DNA of 64,000 bases, taken from Dromiciops gliroides. Its lineage: Eukaryota; Chordata; Mammalia; Microbiotheria; Microbiotheriidae. The stretch lies in the NCBI RefSeq assembly GCF_019393635.1, contig NC_057861.1, positions 723,552,232 through 723,616,231 on the forward strand. Reading direction: 5' to 3'. Below the pieces are notes generated by a model, which had not been told where the DNA came from, searched no databases, and saw only the letters and a program-made list of their open reading frames with translations. Shown in pieces: positions 1 to 10,207 of the stretch. Position 1 is the first letter of the stretch. Every line of letters begins with the position of its first letter. A program made the translations under genes and the position numbers.

Positions 1-204
1 TCTCTGCAGAGGCCCTCCCTTTGCAAGACTAATGTCAAAGCGTCGGTTCATGAGGACAAAAAAAAAAAATCGCCCCTCTGGACAAAACTTTCTTCTCTTC
101 CTTTTCTATATTGTTGTTCACATATTATTAGTTAGCAATAGTTATATTGTTTTTACTGTTCCGTCAAGGAAACATTTTGTTTCTTGAGGAACAACAGGGG
201 GGAC
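1..204 (+). mobile_element. ERV internal region, 3' end with polypurine tract
   Basis: This stretch lies directly upstream of the LTR at 205 and ends in a purine-rich run (GAGGAACAACAGGGGGGA, about 186-203). That is where a retroviral polypurine tract sits, immediately before a 3' LTR. The remainder shows no open reading frame of note; any env or pol remnant is too short to identify. The element must continue beyond the left edge of the window, so internal genes cannot be assessed. The polypurine tract and LTR adjacency are seen; assignment to the same provirus is inference. Confidence 0.6.
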
Positions 205-560
205 TGTAACGATTGGAATGACGCCACCTGCTGGATACTTACTGTAGAAGAGTTCTGCCCATGAAGGGAAGGTCTTTGAGGGCAAGACCAGGAGTCAGGA
301 AGTGACGCGAGCTAGTGGGAGGAGGAAGGAAGAGACTGGCGCTCAGTCTCCATCTTTTTCCTCTGGACTCTGGTGGAGAGCGGAGCTAGAAATGTGCTCT
401 CCCTTTAATAGATAGGAATCTAGGCCTTTCTCTCTCTTTACCAAATTCTTATTCTCCTTAATAAATGCTTAAAAGTCTAACTCTTGCTAAAGCTTATAAT
501 TTATTGGCGACCACTCATTAGATATTTTAGACAGTTTAGCTAGAATTTTAGCCCTTAACA
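205..560 (+). mobile_element. ERV 3' LTR
   Basis: The 356-bp segment starts TGTAACGATTGGAATGACGC and ends TAGCCCTTAACA, giving the TG...CA ends of an LTR. A polyadenylation signal AATAAA sits at about 460-465. The same start and end sequences recur in an internally deleted copy at 42941-43002 and in an antisense copy at 62416-62790, so this is a dispersed family. A polypurine tract precedes it, making it the 3' LTR of a provirus that extends off the window. I cannot name the family; a 4-bp target duplication at the 42941 copy would fit a class I (ERV1-like) element. Confidence 0.75.
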
Positions 561-925
561 GTGTGCTTGTATGGCTTTTTCTGACTTCCATGTGAGTGTT
601 TTCCTTGTGTTAGTTCTCCATAAAATAGTCTTTTAGCCATATGTACTTTTGGCACTCAAACAACCTGGCCAGCCCATTGGAATTGCACTTGCTGAAGTAG
701 AGAGTGAATGCTTGGCAGTTCAACTCAAGAAAGGACCTCAGTGTTTGGTACCTCATCTTGCCAAGTGATCTTCAGAATCTTCCTAAATGGAAGCCATTTG
801 GTTTCCTGGCCTGGCACTGGTCGACTATCCAGGTTTCAAAGGCATACAACAGTGAGGTCAACATAATGGCCTTGTAGACCTTCATTATGTTTGAAGGGTC
901 TCATGGAGTTCATCAAAGACCATTC
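561..925 (-). mobile_element. RTE-type LINE fragment, reverse transcriptase C-terminal part
   Basis: Translated on the minus strand with a few frame changes, this gives pieces such as KVYKAIMLTSLLYAFETWIV, LRILKITWQDEVPNTEVL and KRLFYGELTQGKHSHGSQKK. They follow the order of the C-terminal region of RTE-like non-LTR reverse transcriptases (an RAVVLTTLLYGAESW-type block, then a block ending in W, then a GHVSRM...LPK...YGEL block). Several stops and shifts show it is dead. It abuts the ERV LTR at 560. The exact clade name is inference. Confidence 0.6.
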
Positions 926-1034
926 TTACTGTCTTTTTTTTCTGGATAAGCTGGATGACCCAAATATCCCAAATAAGTATACATATGAAATTTATTGCTG
1001 GGTGCCTTCAATCAGTTTATAACTAGAGAAGAAA

Positions 1035-1130
1035 GATATGAGAGAGATAGCCTCTGAGCCAGGAAGACCTAGTTTCAATTCCCATCTCTAACACATAGTG
1101 ACTATGTGACCTTGAGCAAGAGTTTCAGCC
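1035..1130 (+). repeat. MAR1-type SINE fragment
   Basis: The order 'gcctctgagccaggaagacc', 'tttcaattccc', 'tgactatgtgaccttgagcaag' follows the middle of the marsupial MAR1/MIR-type SINE seen in full elsewhere in the window (for example 21366-21625). Head and tail are missing. Confidence 0.5.
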
Positions 1131-1144
1131 TCTCACCCTTGAGG

Positions 1145-1235
1145 CCAGAGGTGTCAGATTCACTGTCCTCAAGCTGAAAAAATCCTGAGGGGAGGCCAAA
1201 TCAGATTAAAATATCATTAGGAAATGTTTTTAAAA
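1145..1235 (+). mobile_element. hAT-like non-autonomous transposon, 5' end
   Basis: It starts CCAGAGGTGTCAGATTC and runs through 'ccaaatcagattaaaatat'. The same order is seen in the longer copy at 7982-8165, which has inverted ends. Only the left end is recognisable here. Confidence 0.45.
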
Positions 1236-1261
1236 GTAAATAAGAATATAATACTTAGGGA

Positions 1262-1340
1262 TCTGCATCTAAGCCGGGATTTGAATCCAGGTCTTCCTAA
1301 TGCCAGGCCTGGCACTCTATCCACTGAGCGGCCTCCTCCT
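1262..1340 (-). repeat. MIR/MAR1-type SINE fragment
   Basis: The text 'ccgggatttgaatccaggtc' followed by 'tggcactctatccactgag' is the reverse complement of the head of the window's tRNA-derived SINEs, with the B-box-like portion antisense. It is short and diverged. Confidence 0.5.
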
Positions 1341-1524
1341 CACAATTAGCACCGTCCAAAAAATGAATGCACTGGCACCATAAGCCGTTGGTTCCTGCTT
1401 CTCTGATGTAGCTGATCTTCTGCCAGATATATGGTAGAAATACTTCCTTTTTAGGCATAAGTTCAACTCAGTGGATACCAAGGTTCCTTCCATCTACTAT
1501 ACTACCCAGCTGTCCCTAATTATA

Positions 1525-1770
1525 ATCATAGCTAACATTAAGATGCTGCTATAAGTATGTCAGGGTGCTTCACAAAATACCATCTCATTCGATCCTCACA
1601 GCCCCAGGAGATAGGCACTACCATTATTATCCCCATTTTACAGAAGAGGACACTGAGGCAGACAGGGGTTGTGTGATTTAGCCAGTTATACAGGTACTAA
1701 GTATCTGAGCCTAGATTTTAATTCAGGTCTACCTGGCTCCAGTTCGAACACTCTATTCACTGGACCATAC
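1525..1770 (-). repeat. MIR-type CORE-SINE
   Basis: It carries the diagnostic order: taacatta, a 'catctcattcgatcctcaca' block, 'attattatccccattttaca', 'gaggacactgaggcagacag', 'ttcaggtctacctggctcc'. This is the MIR core and tail, read antisense to the tRNA head. It is old and diverged and has no target duplication I can see. Confidence 0.75.
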
Positions 1771-2222
1771 TTACATGAATATTAATATGGATCAGTATTT
1801 TAATTGCTTATAATTCTTTATATTAACTATCTCTTTTCTCAACCTTCTTTGGGAAGGATTAGTTTTCATCTACATTTCTTCTGGCAAATCCTACTTACCT
1901 CCATGGGTTCTGTACAACTGCTCTATTTTTCGCTATAGAAGAGCCATATCCATCATCTTTAAAAGTGACCTTTTAGACAGTTGTGTCAAAAACACTATTG
2001 ACTCTTCATTCCACTTAATATGATCAGACAGCAGAGAGTTCAATACAGATCATGTGTTATTCATTAATTCACCAGAGCAACTAATATATTTTAGTTCCAT
2101 AATTTGGAAGGTAAATTAATTTTCCCTTCAGTCAATGTAGGATCATCACTGAGGAATAATCATTAGGAAAAGGGTACCTGGCCAATTAAATGGATTTCTA
2201 ATGTTCTCAGCTTCAGTCATGG

Positions 2223-2450
2223 TAATAATAACTCATCTTTTATAGAGTCTTTACAGTTCATAAAGTAACTTCTTCATGCTCCTATCAGGGATTCTATCCT
2301 GCCAGTACTGCCCCATTTTCAGGAGAGGAAAACTAAAGCTCAGAGTGGTTTACCTGATGTCCCAACAATCACATGACTAGCAAGTGTCAGAGCTTGACCC
2401 TGACCCAGGTATCTGATTCCAGATCCATTGCCCTTTCGAATAGACTTTGT
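2223..2450 (-). repeat. MIR-type CORE-SINE
   Basis: A diverged copy with the blocks 'ccccattttcaggagaggaa', 'aagctcagagtggtttacct', 'agcaagtgtcagagcttgac' and 'gatccattgcccttt'. Orientation is the same as the copy at 1525. Confidence 0.65.
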
Positions 2451-2794
2451 TGTCTTTTGATAAGAGTGGAGTTCTTATTATAAACTTCCTGTCAGCGGGT
2501 CTCTACAGCAATTAAGAGACTGAATGATGTAGAACAAAGTGATGGGGGTAAGAAAACCTGCCTGAAAGTTCTATGGTTGATATTGGAGATTTAAACATTT
2601 AAGCAAAAGGAAGAAATCGTTATATTGTTGCATTTTCCTACTTTGATTTAGGAACTCACAACATGGGCACTCCTTTCAGCAGTGAAGGTCACAAACCATT
2701 TGTGGCATCTCATTCTGTGGGACTATTATTGTCCATGTCTTTCAAGAGCCTCCGCAGGAAATCTGCCCCAAACCTGAGAGGTCTTTCTCTAAGT

Positions 2795-2996
2795 CAAGAG
2801 TTCTTATCCTGCGGTGTATGAATTTTTTTAAAAATCCATTTTGATAACTATATTTTAATCTAATTGGTCTCCTATGTAATTCTGTGCATTTTATTTATCC
2901 ATTTGAAGCTTGTCTGACGAGGGAGTGGGGGTGGAGGCTTAGGCTACACTAGATTACCAAATGGGTATATGACACAAAAAAAGCTAAGAACCACCA
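2795..2996. mobile_element. hAT-like non-autonomous DNA transposon
   Basis: The left end CAAGAGTTCTTATCCTG and the right end ...AAGCTAAGAACCACCAG are imperfect inverted repeats of the CAGGGGTTCTTAACCTG type. The interior 'ctaattggtctcctatgtaa' resembles the interior of the related copy at 25109-25524. There is no coding capacity. A clean 8-bp target duplication is not visible, so the exact ends are uncertain. Confidence 0.6.
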
Positions 2997-3369
2997 GGCC
3001 AGGTTATTTAATGGCTTGTTGGGTTGGGTTTTTTTTTTGTTTGATTTTGGTTTGGGTTTTTTTTTTTTAATCTCTCTGCTTTTGAAAGTCCCTATCTTTT
3101 GTCAAAACTCTGCTTCCCTTTAAGACCTTCCTTGAGATTTTACCCCCCGTTAGCTGTGATTTCTCCTACTTTAACTTTTCTATAATTCTTTGAGTTTTCC
3201 TTCCCCCCCTACCATGTATTATGCTTAGATACCATATTAATTATATATACTTTTTTTTTCATAGTATGACACCTCCTTCTCCACTCTCATCCCCAAGGAA
3301 TGTAAGCTTCTTGAAAATGATTTTGTTTTTGTATACACAATACTTAGATCAATATCTTTTGTGTGAGAC

Positions 3370-3760
3370 ATAGTACATAATGCAGTAGATAGAGACTGGG
3401 CCTGGAGTCAGGAAGACTGACTTCAAATCCTACCTCAGACCCTTACTGCTATTTGATCCTGTACAAGTCACTTAACCTTTCTGTGCCTCAGTTTCTTCCA
3501 TGGTACAATAATAATAATAATAATACCTAATTCATAGGGGTGTTGTAATGTTCAAATAAGGTAATATCTATATAAAAAAAAGCATTTAGTAATGTGCCTT
3601 TGGAGAAGGAAATGGCAAACCACTCCAAAATCTTTGCCATGAAAGCTTCAGATAGAGTCATGTAGTCAGACATCACTGAAATGACTGAACAACAAAAACA
3701 GTGCCTGGCATGTAGCAGGCACTTAATAAGTGCTTATTCCTTTCCTTAGTCTCTCCTTAG
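3370..3760 (+). repeat. MAR1-type SINE, long copy with AAT microsatellite
   Basis: It has the tRNA-like head ('gcagtagatagagactgggc'), then 'cctcagacccttactgctat', 'cacttaacctttctgtgcct', an (AAT)n expansion near 3507-3523, and the MAR1 tail 'gagaaggaaatggcaaacca' ... 'ctgaacaacaaaaa'. A MIR-like tail ('gcctggcatgtagcaggcac') follows to about 3740, so two SINE tails may be juxtaposed. Confidence 0.7.
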
Positions 3761-4094
3761 GTAGAAGATACAATGTTTGTTGAATTGGACTAACATCTTC
3801 TATTCTTTCTTCTTAGTAATAATACTTCTCATCATTCTTTTCCCTATAGTTGGCATCTTTCCCCCAGGAGCCGCCTAGTGGTTTGAACCCTTGATGTTTC
3901 CAACATTTTGTCTACCTGAGAAGAGCTCAACAGCTGAGTTTAGAATCATTTTTTCTACTTTAAATTCTATTTAAACACTTTATTTCTTATGCTGAACTTA
4001 GCAGTCACCAACAAATGCAAATATCCAAATACAGAAAAAGAATAAAGAAATGACCCAGAAAAAAAATGAGCAATGCTGTTACCAATATACCCAA

Positions 4095-4120
4095 ATATAT
4101 ATATATATATATATATATCT
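4095..4120. repeat. (AT)n microsatellite
   Basis: About 13 uninterrupted AT dinucleotides between 'acccaaat' and 'ctctttg'. The surrounding 3760-5560 interval is otherwise AT-rich CNTN5 intron with no repeat family or exon that I recognise. Confidence 0.9.
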
Positions 4121-5572
4121 CTTTGAAAAGAATGCATAAAAGAGTCATTTCTGCTTGAAGGCTCATTTTGAGGGAAATCAACATACCCAAATAAAAAGTG
4201 TTCTGCAACTTTTAGGAGCCATTTAACCAATTCAGTGCTAGAAGGCTGTCCAGAAAGTGTTGATCTATATATCACAGAACATTTTTAATGAGAATGCATA
4301 GAATTGGCAAAGCTAACAATTCTGGGATTGAATTGTTCTGATGAAGCCACAAACACATACATAATCATTATATAACATCAAGGTATTGTCATCATGCTTT
4401 CTTTGGTTTGCTAAGAGCATCTTTCTCTGACCTAACCTCAATAGTGATGTCTCCTTCACAAATCTTGAAGGCGATAAAGAGCTTTCCTAAAAAGTAGACA
4501 GCTAATTATAGTGGTGCAAAAGTTGAGCTTTATTGCTACCATTAATTACATAATTCATTTTATATTTTTACTGCATCTCTGGCCCTTGCCATCATTCCTC
4601 CACAATGAAAGGAGATGTTCTTGCATTCTTCTGGGAAACAAGACGTAAATTTTGCCCCAATCAAATCCATGAATCAAATCTAATACCTTGATGAAGGTCA
4701 CAAACAACATACAAATCATAGTGTCATTTTACCACTAACACTGCCCCTCTCATCTAGCATGTGCTCAGGAAGGAAAGCAACTGTAACGTTTCTGTGGAAA
4801 AATATGGGTCAATAATATGTCCTGTTAATCTTAGGAGCAGGGCTCAGAGTCCTTGATTCAAATCCTTCTTCAGGCACATACTGGCTATTGTAATTTGGAT
4901 TGTTAGTCTTGGAACCTCTAACTAGCCTCTAGGTATAGAAGTTGTATCCCCCCCCGCAAAAAAAAAAAAGTTGTTCAATGGCTACAGATCCCCATTGATA
5001 AAAGGAATTTCCTGACTGGGAGTTCCCTACATCACTGAAAAAAGTTTGGAACTACAACCATAACAATAACAACAACAAACCCCAAACTCCCATCTTATAA
5101 ATATGAAATACCAATTGCAATGGTTCCATTAACTTATTTCTGTGGGTATTCCATTGACCAGGGAAATTTGTAATCTACCTCTGCTTTCTCATCATGTGCA
5201 TTCCCTGTCTGTATTATCCAAAACATATCTACCCATGTTATTTGTTTGTTTTTTTTAACATTTTGTGAATGCCACCCACAGGCTATCGATCACTTACTTT
5301 TATGACATAATCATCCCGTGTCTTTTTTCTGGCTATAAATGTCTTTGTGACATAACAACATGGGATCATAGATTTAGAGGTTAGAAGGGACATGGGATGC
5401 CACCTTCGCAATCCCCAGAGCAATGATCCTGATCTGGTCTTGGATCATTTTGGGGAAAACAAAACCAAACAGAAACCAAGGGAAATGTTTAAATATTGAC
5501 AACCATTAGGTTGATGGAGAAGGCAGAGGGTACCTTAGTGATGAGGAAACAGATTAAGAGTTTTAAAGCAGT

Positions 5573-5745
5573 TTATATATATATATATATATATAATATA
5601 CTACTATTATCCCCATTTTACAGATGAAGAGGTTAAGTGACTTACCCACAGTCATACAGCTAGATTACTTGTCTGAGACCAGCTTTGCATTCAGGTTTTC
5701 CTCAATTTTGGTCCATGTTTCTATCCACATACTACCTAGCTGCCT
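5573..5745 (-). repeat. (AT)n tract and MIR-type SINE
   Basis: A short (AT)n run (5574-5597) leads into 'actattatccccattttaca', 'gaggttaagtgacttaccca', 'gtcatacagctag' and 'catactacctagctgcc', the MIR/MAR1 core and antisense head. Confidence 0.65.
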
Positions 5746-6684
5746 ACTAGTATGTGTCAGAGTTGGTATACTTACAAACAAATTGTTGAGAATAATATTT
5801 GTCCATTACCATTTGGGTTACCTGCAATTGTGGTTCTTCACAGACCATGATATTCCATGGTCCACAATGATGTCCAAGAGATTAAAAATGTCACAAGAGT
5901 AGGCATTTCCATCAGGAAGTAGATTGGGATCATAGAAAGTACTCAACCATTTCCCAGCTGTATATCTTCCTTTATTCAGCTCTGAGTTTAGCTTATTATC
6001 CACTTCACCTACATATGTGTAAAATACCAGCATATCATAATCTAATGAACATACATTCTTCATCCATTTTTTTTTCTTTTTAGATTTCTAAGCTTATCTC
6101 TTTGAGTGACCATGAATCTTGATTTCAGGGACCTTTGATATTTCAGAGCTTAATATAACCGACATTCTATTCATAGTATTGACTGGGGAACCTCACCATT
6201 TATAGGAATTCCATTTTCTGCATAGACTTTGTGTAGACAAAGTAAAAAAATAGAGGTGACCACTTTTCTCCAAACTGACTTCCTTTATGTTGGCAATCAA
6301 AGATCATTGAGCAGTTTTCTTTGTGGCTACCTATAAAAGGGAAACTTGAAAGATATTAATAACTTTTGGGAAGAAACATTTAAAGCTACTTTTTGATCTA
6401 TTGAGTCAAATGCTTTTGTGTAATTAACAGATAATAAATACACTTGAATCATGTGTTCCCTTCATAACCAGGCTATTGTCCCAGGCCCAAAATGAATAAT
6501 TCAGTCTCCTGCACTTCAAAATTCAGTCAACTTGCTCTTCTCTCGGTTACTCCCACATAACACTCTCTCTCATTTGTATATCTTTGCACTAACCAACCTC
6601 CACCCCTGAAGTTTATACTCTTCTCCCCTCTGCCCTATAGGTTCCCTCTCTTCCTTTAGATTTAGCAAGCATCACCTATTAATA

Positions 6685-6975
6685 ATAGCTAGCATTTTCA
6701 GTTTTGCAGAGTACCTTATAAATAGCTTATTTTTTCATCGTCATCAAAATATTCATCATCAGTAACATTCATGTAGAACCATTATATGCCATTCATTGCG
6801 CTAAGAACTTTACAGTCATCATCTCATTTGATCACCAAAGAAACCCTGTGAGGTAGTTATGATCATTATCCCCATTTTACAAACAGAGATTAAATGTCTT
6901 TTCTAGGCTCACACAGCTGTCTGAGGCCAGATATGAACTCAGATCTTCCTAATTCCTTTCCTGACACTCTACCCA
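6685..6975 (-). repeat. MIR-type CORE-SINE
   Basis: Blocks 'aatagctagcattttcagtt', 'catctcatttgatcaccaaa', 'attatccccattttacaaac', 'ggctcacacagctgtctgag' and 'gatcttcctaattcctttcc' match the MIR consensus order. Part of the region is duplicated or diverged near 6740-6800. Confidence 0.75.
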
Positions 6976-7367
6976 TTGTGTCTTTCTGTTTGTACACAAA
7001 CCCTTCTCTGATTCCCACAAGTTGTAGTACTTTCTTTCACTGTCTACTATTTAATTCCCTTATATTTATTATATGTATATTTACCCTGAATACATACACA
7101 CATAATACATATCATCTCTCCTGATAAAATACAAACTCTTTGAAAGTTTGGTGATGGGCTCATTCTTTCTGTTTGTATCCCCAACACCTAACAGAGTGTA
7201 TGCCACAGAATAAATACTTAGGAAATACTTGGTTGCTTCTCTAGATCTCTCAGTCCATTATTTAATTGTAAATATATGATCTGTAATAGAAAATTTTGGG
7301 AGGGAAATGCTGGCCTGTTCTATCTCCTATCCTTATCAAAGGTAACATGTCAAATCATGCTCTTCTT

Positions 7368-7494
7368 TGGGGGGTGCAATGAGGGTTATGTGACTTGCCC
7401 AGGATCACACAGCTAGTAAGTGTCAAGTGTCTGAGGTCACATTTGAACTCAGGTCCTCCTGAATCCAAGGACAGTGCTTTATCCACTGCCCCCA
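7368..7494 (-). repeat. Marsupial tRNA-headed SINE, truncated
   Basis: Reverse complement of the window's young SINE: 'gcaatgagggttatgtgact', 'acacagctagtaagtgtcaa', 'ctcaggtcctcctgaatcca', 'gtgctttatccactg'. The head end is cut. Confidence 0.8.
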
Positions 7495-7981
7495 TAACAC
7501 ATGCTTTAAAACATTCCATTTGTTTTCTTTTCCACTCTCTTTGAATGATTCCCAATTTTTTTTTTTGCCATACCTTGAAAATCAGTCCCTTAGTACCTTT
7601 AACATTTTGTTGCCTACAGCATGATTTTATCATTTATGTAGTTGGTCGGTTCTTGTTGCTTTTCCCAACTATCTTCTTAAGTGCCATTTTTATATCAATA
7701 ATACATAGAATACTGAGCTGTTAGAATTCAAATTAGTGATCCCCTGGTGAGAATAAGTCCTTATAGAAACACTTTCAGATCTTTTAAAATTTATGTGTAT
7801 TTGTTTTTCTCCTTCCAGTTTCATCTATAAATGTTCTTGAGATAATGTAGTTATCTAAGTGCCACCCCAAGATTTCTGCCCCTTCATTTTCTCAAGTACT
7901 TCCTTTCAATATTTTGTGAGTCAATACTGTTCTTAATCTTACATCTCCCTCTGCCATAGTATATGATCTTGTATTCTAAGC

Positions 7982-8165
7982 CAGAGGTGTCAAACATGCA
8001 GTCTGTAAATACTTTCCAAGTGTGGCCCAAATCAGATGAAAATATAAATGAGAAATAGTTAACAAAATAAATAAAAATACAATGAACACAGGTAATGTTA
8101 ATATGTGTTTTTCTAGGTCAATATAAGGCTTAAGGGGGTACTTCTATTTGAGTTTGAAACCACTA
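7982..8165. mobile_element. hAT-like non-autonomous transposon
   Basis: It begins CAGAGGTGTCAAACATGCAG and ends ...GAGTTTGAAACCACTA, an imperfect inverted repeat. Flanking octamers ttctaagc and ttctcatc agree at 6 of 8 positions, a plausible decayed 8-bp hAT target duplication. The interior ('ggcccaaatcagatgaaaat', 'gtgtttttctaggtcaatat') has no coding capacity. Confidence 0.6.
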
Positions 8166-8569
8166 TTCTCATCTGGTACTGCCCTTAGATACCATACCTC
8201 TTCATTTGGCAAGCTCTTTGTGCATTTGCTTGATGTAGTAATTTCTGTACTTTTTTAGCTTCCTAAATGTATTGACTTCTACATTGGTTAAAACTTATCT
8301 AAAAATTGGTAACCAAAGTTTTAACTCCTCTGGATTGTTCAGAGTGATCAGGTTTTGTTTTTAAATAGCTTGGCCATGAAACCTAGGTCCTCAATGTTAT
8401 TCTCTCCAAAGAGAATTTACATCTTTCTTGTTTTAGGAATGTCACTCTGGATGGAATTCTTCCTCTCCAGTTTTGTAGCAGCATCTTGTTCATTGAGAGG
8501 GACGCTGGTTTGATAGGGACTAGAGATGGACACTGAAGACATATCCTGCATTTCAAAATTGCATTGCAC

Positions 8570-8745
8570 AGGGTCACAAAACAGGTTATCACAATCTCTG
8601 CAACTTAGAGTCAGACAGAGTCACTAAGGACATTGAGAGGTTAAATTAATTTCTGAGGTCTCATTGCTAGTATATGTCAGAGAAATGATTTGAATTCAGG
8701 TCTTCTTGACTCAAAAGCCAATGCTAGTCATTGCATCATCCCATC
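8570..8745 (-). repeat. MIR-type SINE fragment
   Basis: Diverged core with 'gaggttaaattaatttctga', 'ttgctagtatatgtcagaga', 'tgaattcaggtcttcttgac' and 'gcatcatcccatctc'. Confidence 0.6.
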
Positions 8746-8904
8746 TCTGGTCATTATATAAAGATTTTCACTTTTGAGTGCCAACTGTTAAATTAATACT
8801 TGTAATATTCTAAAAGCTGTTTCTTAGTATTCTCCCTCCCCCTTAGTCTTTGTAGACCTTATATTGCATGTCACCAGGAGCATACCTTAAGTCTGACAGG
8901 GAGA

Positions 8905-9015
8905 AAAATCACTTAACCTTTCTAACCATACTCATTTTCCTCATTTGTAAAGTGAGAGGGTTGGACTAAATGTCTTCAGAGGTCCCTCTGAGCTCCAGAT
9001 GTGTGATCTGAAGGT
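8905..9015 (+). repeat. Marsupial SINE tail (THER/MAR-like)
   Basis: The sequence 'tcacttaacctttctaacca' ... 'cctcatttgtaaagtgagag', 'ggttggactaaatgtcttca', 'gaggtccctctgagctccag' has the usual order of a marsupial CORE-SINE 3' half. The interval 9015-10094 is CNTN5 intron without a recognised repeat. Confidence 0.6.
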
Positions 9016-10094
9016 CAGACTTTGCAGGCCTGGAATGAGACTTCTCACCTCTTAACTGCTAATCCAGCATTGTTTCTTTAACGTTTGGTCTTTCTAACCC
9101 TGATTAAATGATGAGGTTATAAATAATTCTTCACCTCTTTGCAGGCCATTCATTCTCTACTAGGAACTACTGAGTAGACTTTTCAAAAGCATATCTCATT
9201 GTTCTAGGGCCTTTTAAAAATGTTTTCTCAAAACAGCATATAAAATTAGAAACTGAAAACTATTAAAATATAATTTTTCCTTGGCTTTAATTACTATGTG
9301 AAAGGGAATACAAGCAGTCCCCTTGCTTTTCCACTTGACATCTTGCTCTTCTGCTTACTCATGTCCCTAAAAATCATCTATACTTCATTTCCTTCTTCCT
9401 TTGATAGAATTTTCCACAAGTCTCTGAACTTGTCCCAAATAGTTGAATGTATTCACGCTGCATCCTGGTTAATGCACAAGGTTGATCTAGCAAAACGGAT
9501 AACTCATTGATAAGTTGATATTTTGTGTTTGTGTTTGTTTTCTTTTTCAATATGGATTTTTTGTTTATTTTTGCTATTTGGCTTTTAATATAATTTCTAG
9601 GAAATACATTGCTGGCATGAGTGAGAGTCACCTCTACTAAAATATATTATGGAAATAGTAAAATACTCTGTCTCTGTGTCTTTGGGTAAATCTTGGGGAG
9701 AAAGCCAATATTGTAAAGTAGACAGAGAGAGGCCTTAGATTTGAGTTGATTTGGATTCAACACCTGCTTCTGGTCCATATTTAGTCTCTGTTTTCATTGA
9801 CTCATTTAATGCTTCAGTGACTAAGTTATAGGACAGATGACAATTTGCATCAGTGGAGGGAGTTTCCATACTGGGAAGAACCCACACTGATGAACAAAAT
9901 CACACACTCAGAGGAAAAAAATGTCATAAAGGGAATGCTCATATAATCATTTGACTTTTCCCCCCATAGTTTAACTAATAAATTGAACAGAATGTATATC
10001 CAAGACTCAACAATAATCAGCTGTTACCCACATCTGTGTAGCAAATTATCTATGTCATCAGATTTTGAAATGTGCTTTCATTTTGTGTTTCCAG

Positions 10095-10207
10095 CACCTA
10101 GTCAACCTCCGGGGAACATTGTCTGGAATGCCACAGAGTCTAAGGTGTTAATTAATTGGGAACAAGTCAAAGCAATGGACAATGAATCGGAAGTAACTGG
10201 CTATAAA
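10095..10207 (+). CDS. CNTN5: Contactin-5 exon, start of last fibronectin III domain
   Basis: This is an internal coding exon of a neuronal, GPI-linked Ig/fibronectin cell-adhesion protein. The 113-base exon follows a polypyrimidine tract and AG at 10093-10094 and is closed by a GTAAGT donor at 10208. Its first two bases complete an alanine codon (entry phase 1); 37 codons follow, leaving phase 0. The product reads [17 protein letters not shown] then [20 protein letters not shown], the N-terminal half of the fourth fibronectin III repeat of contactins, with N-glycosylation sequons NAT and NES. Among family members this wording fits contactin-5 best (comparison from memory). Exons encoding the signal peptide, six Ig domains and the first three FNIII repeats lie left of the window. 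Phase matches the exon at 13623. Confidence 0.93.
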
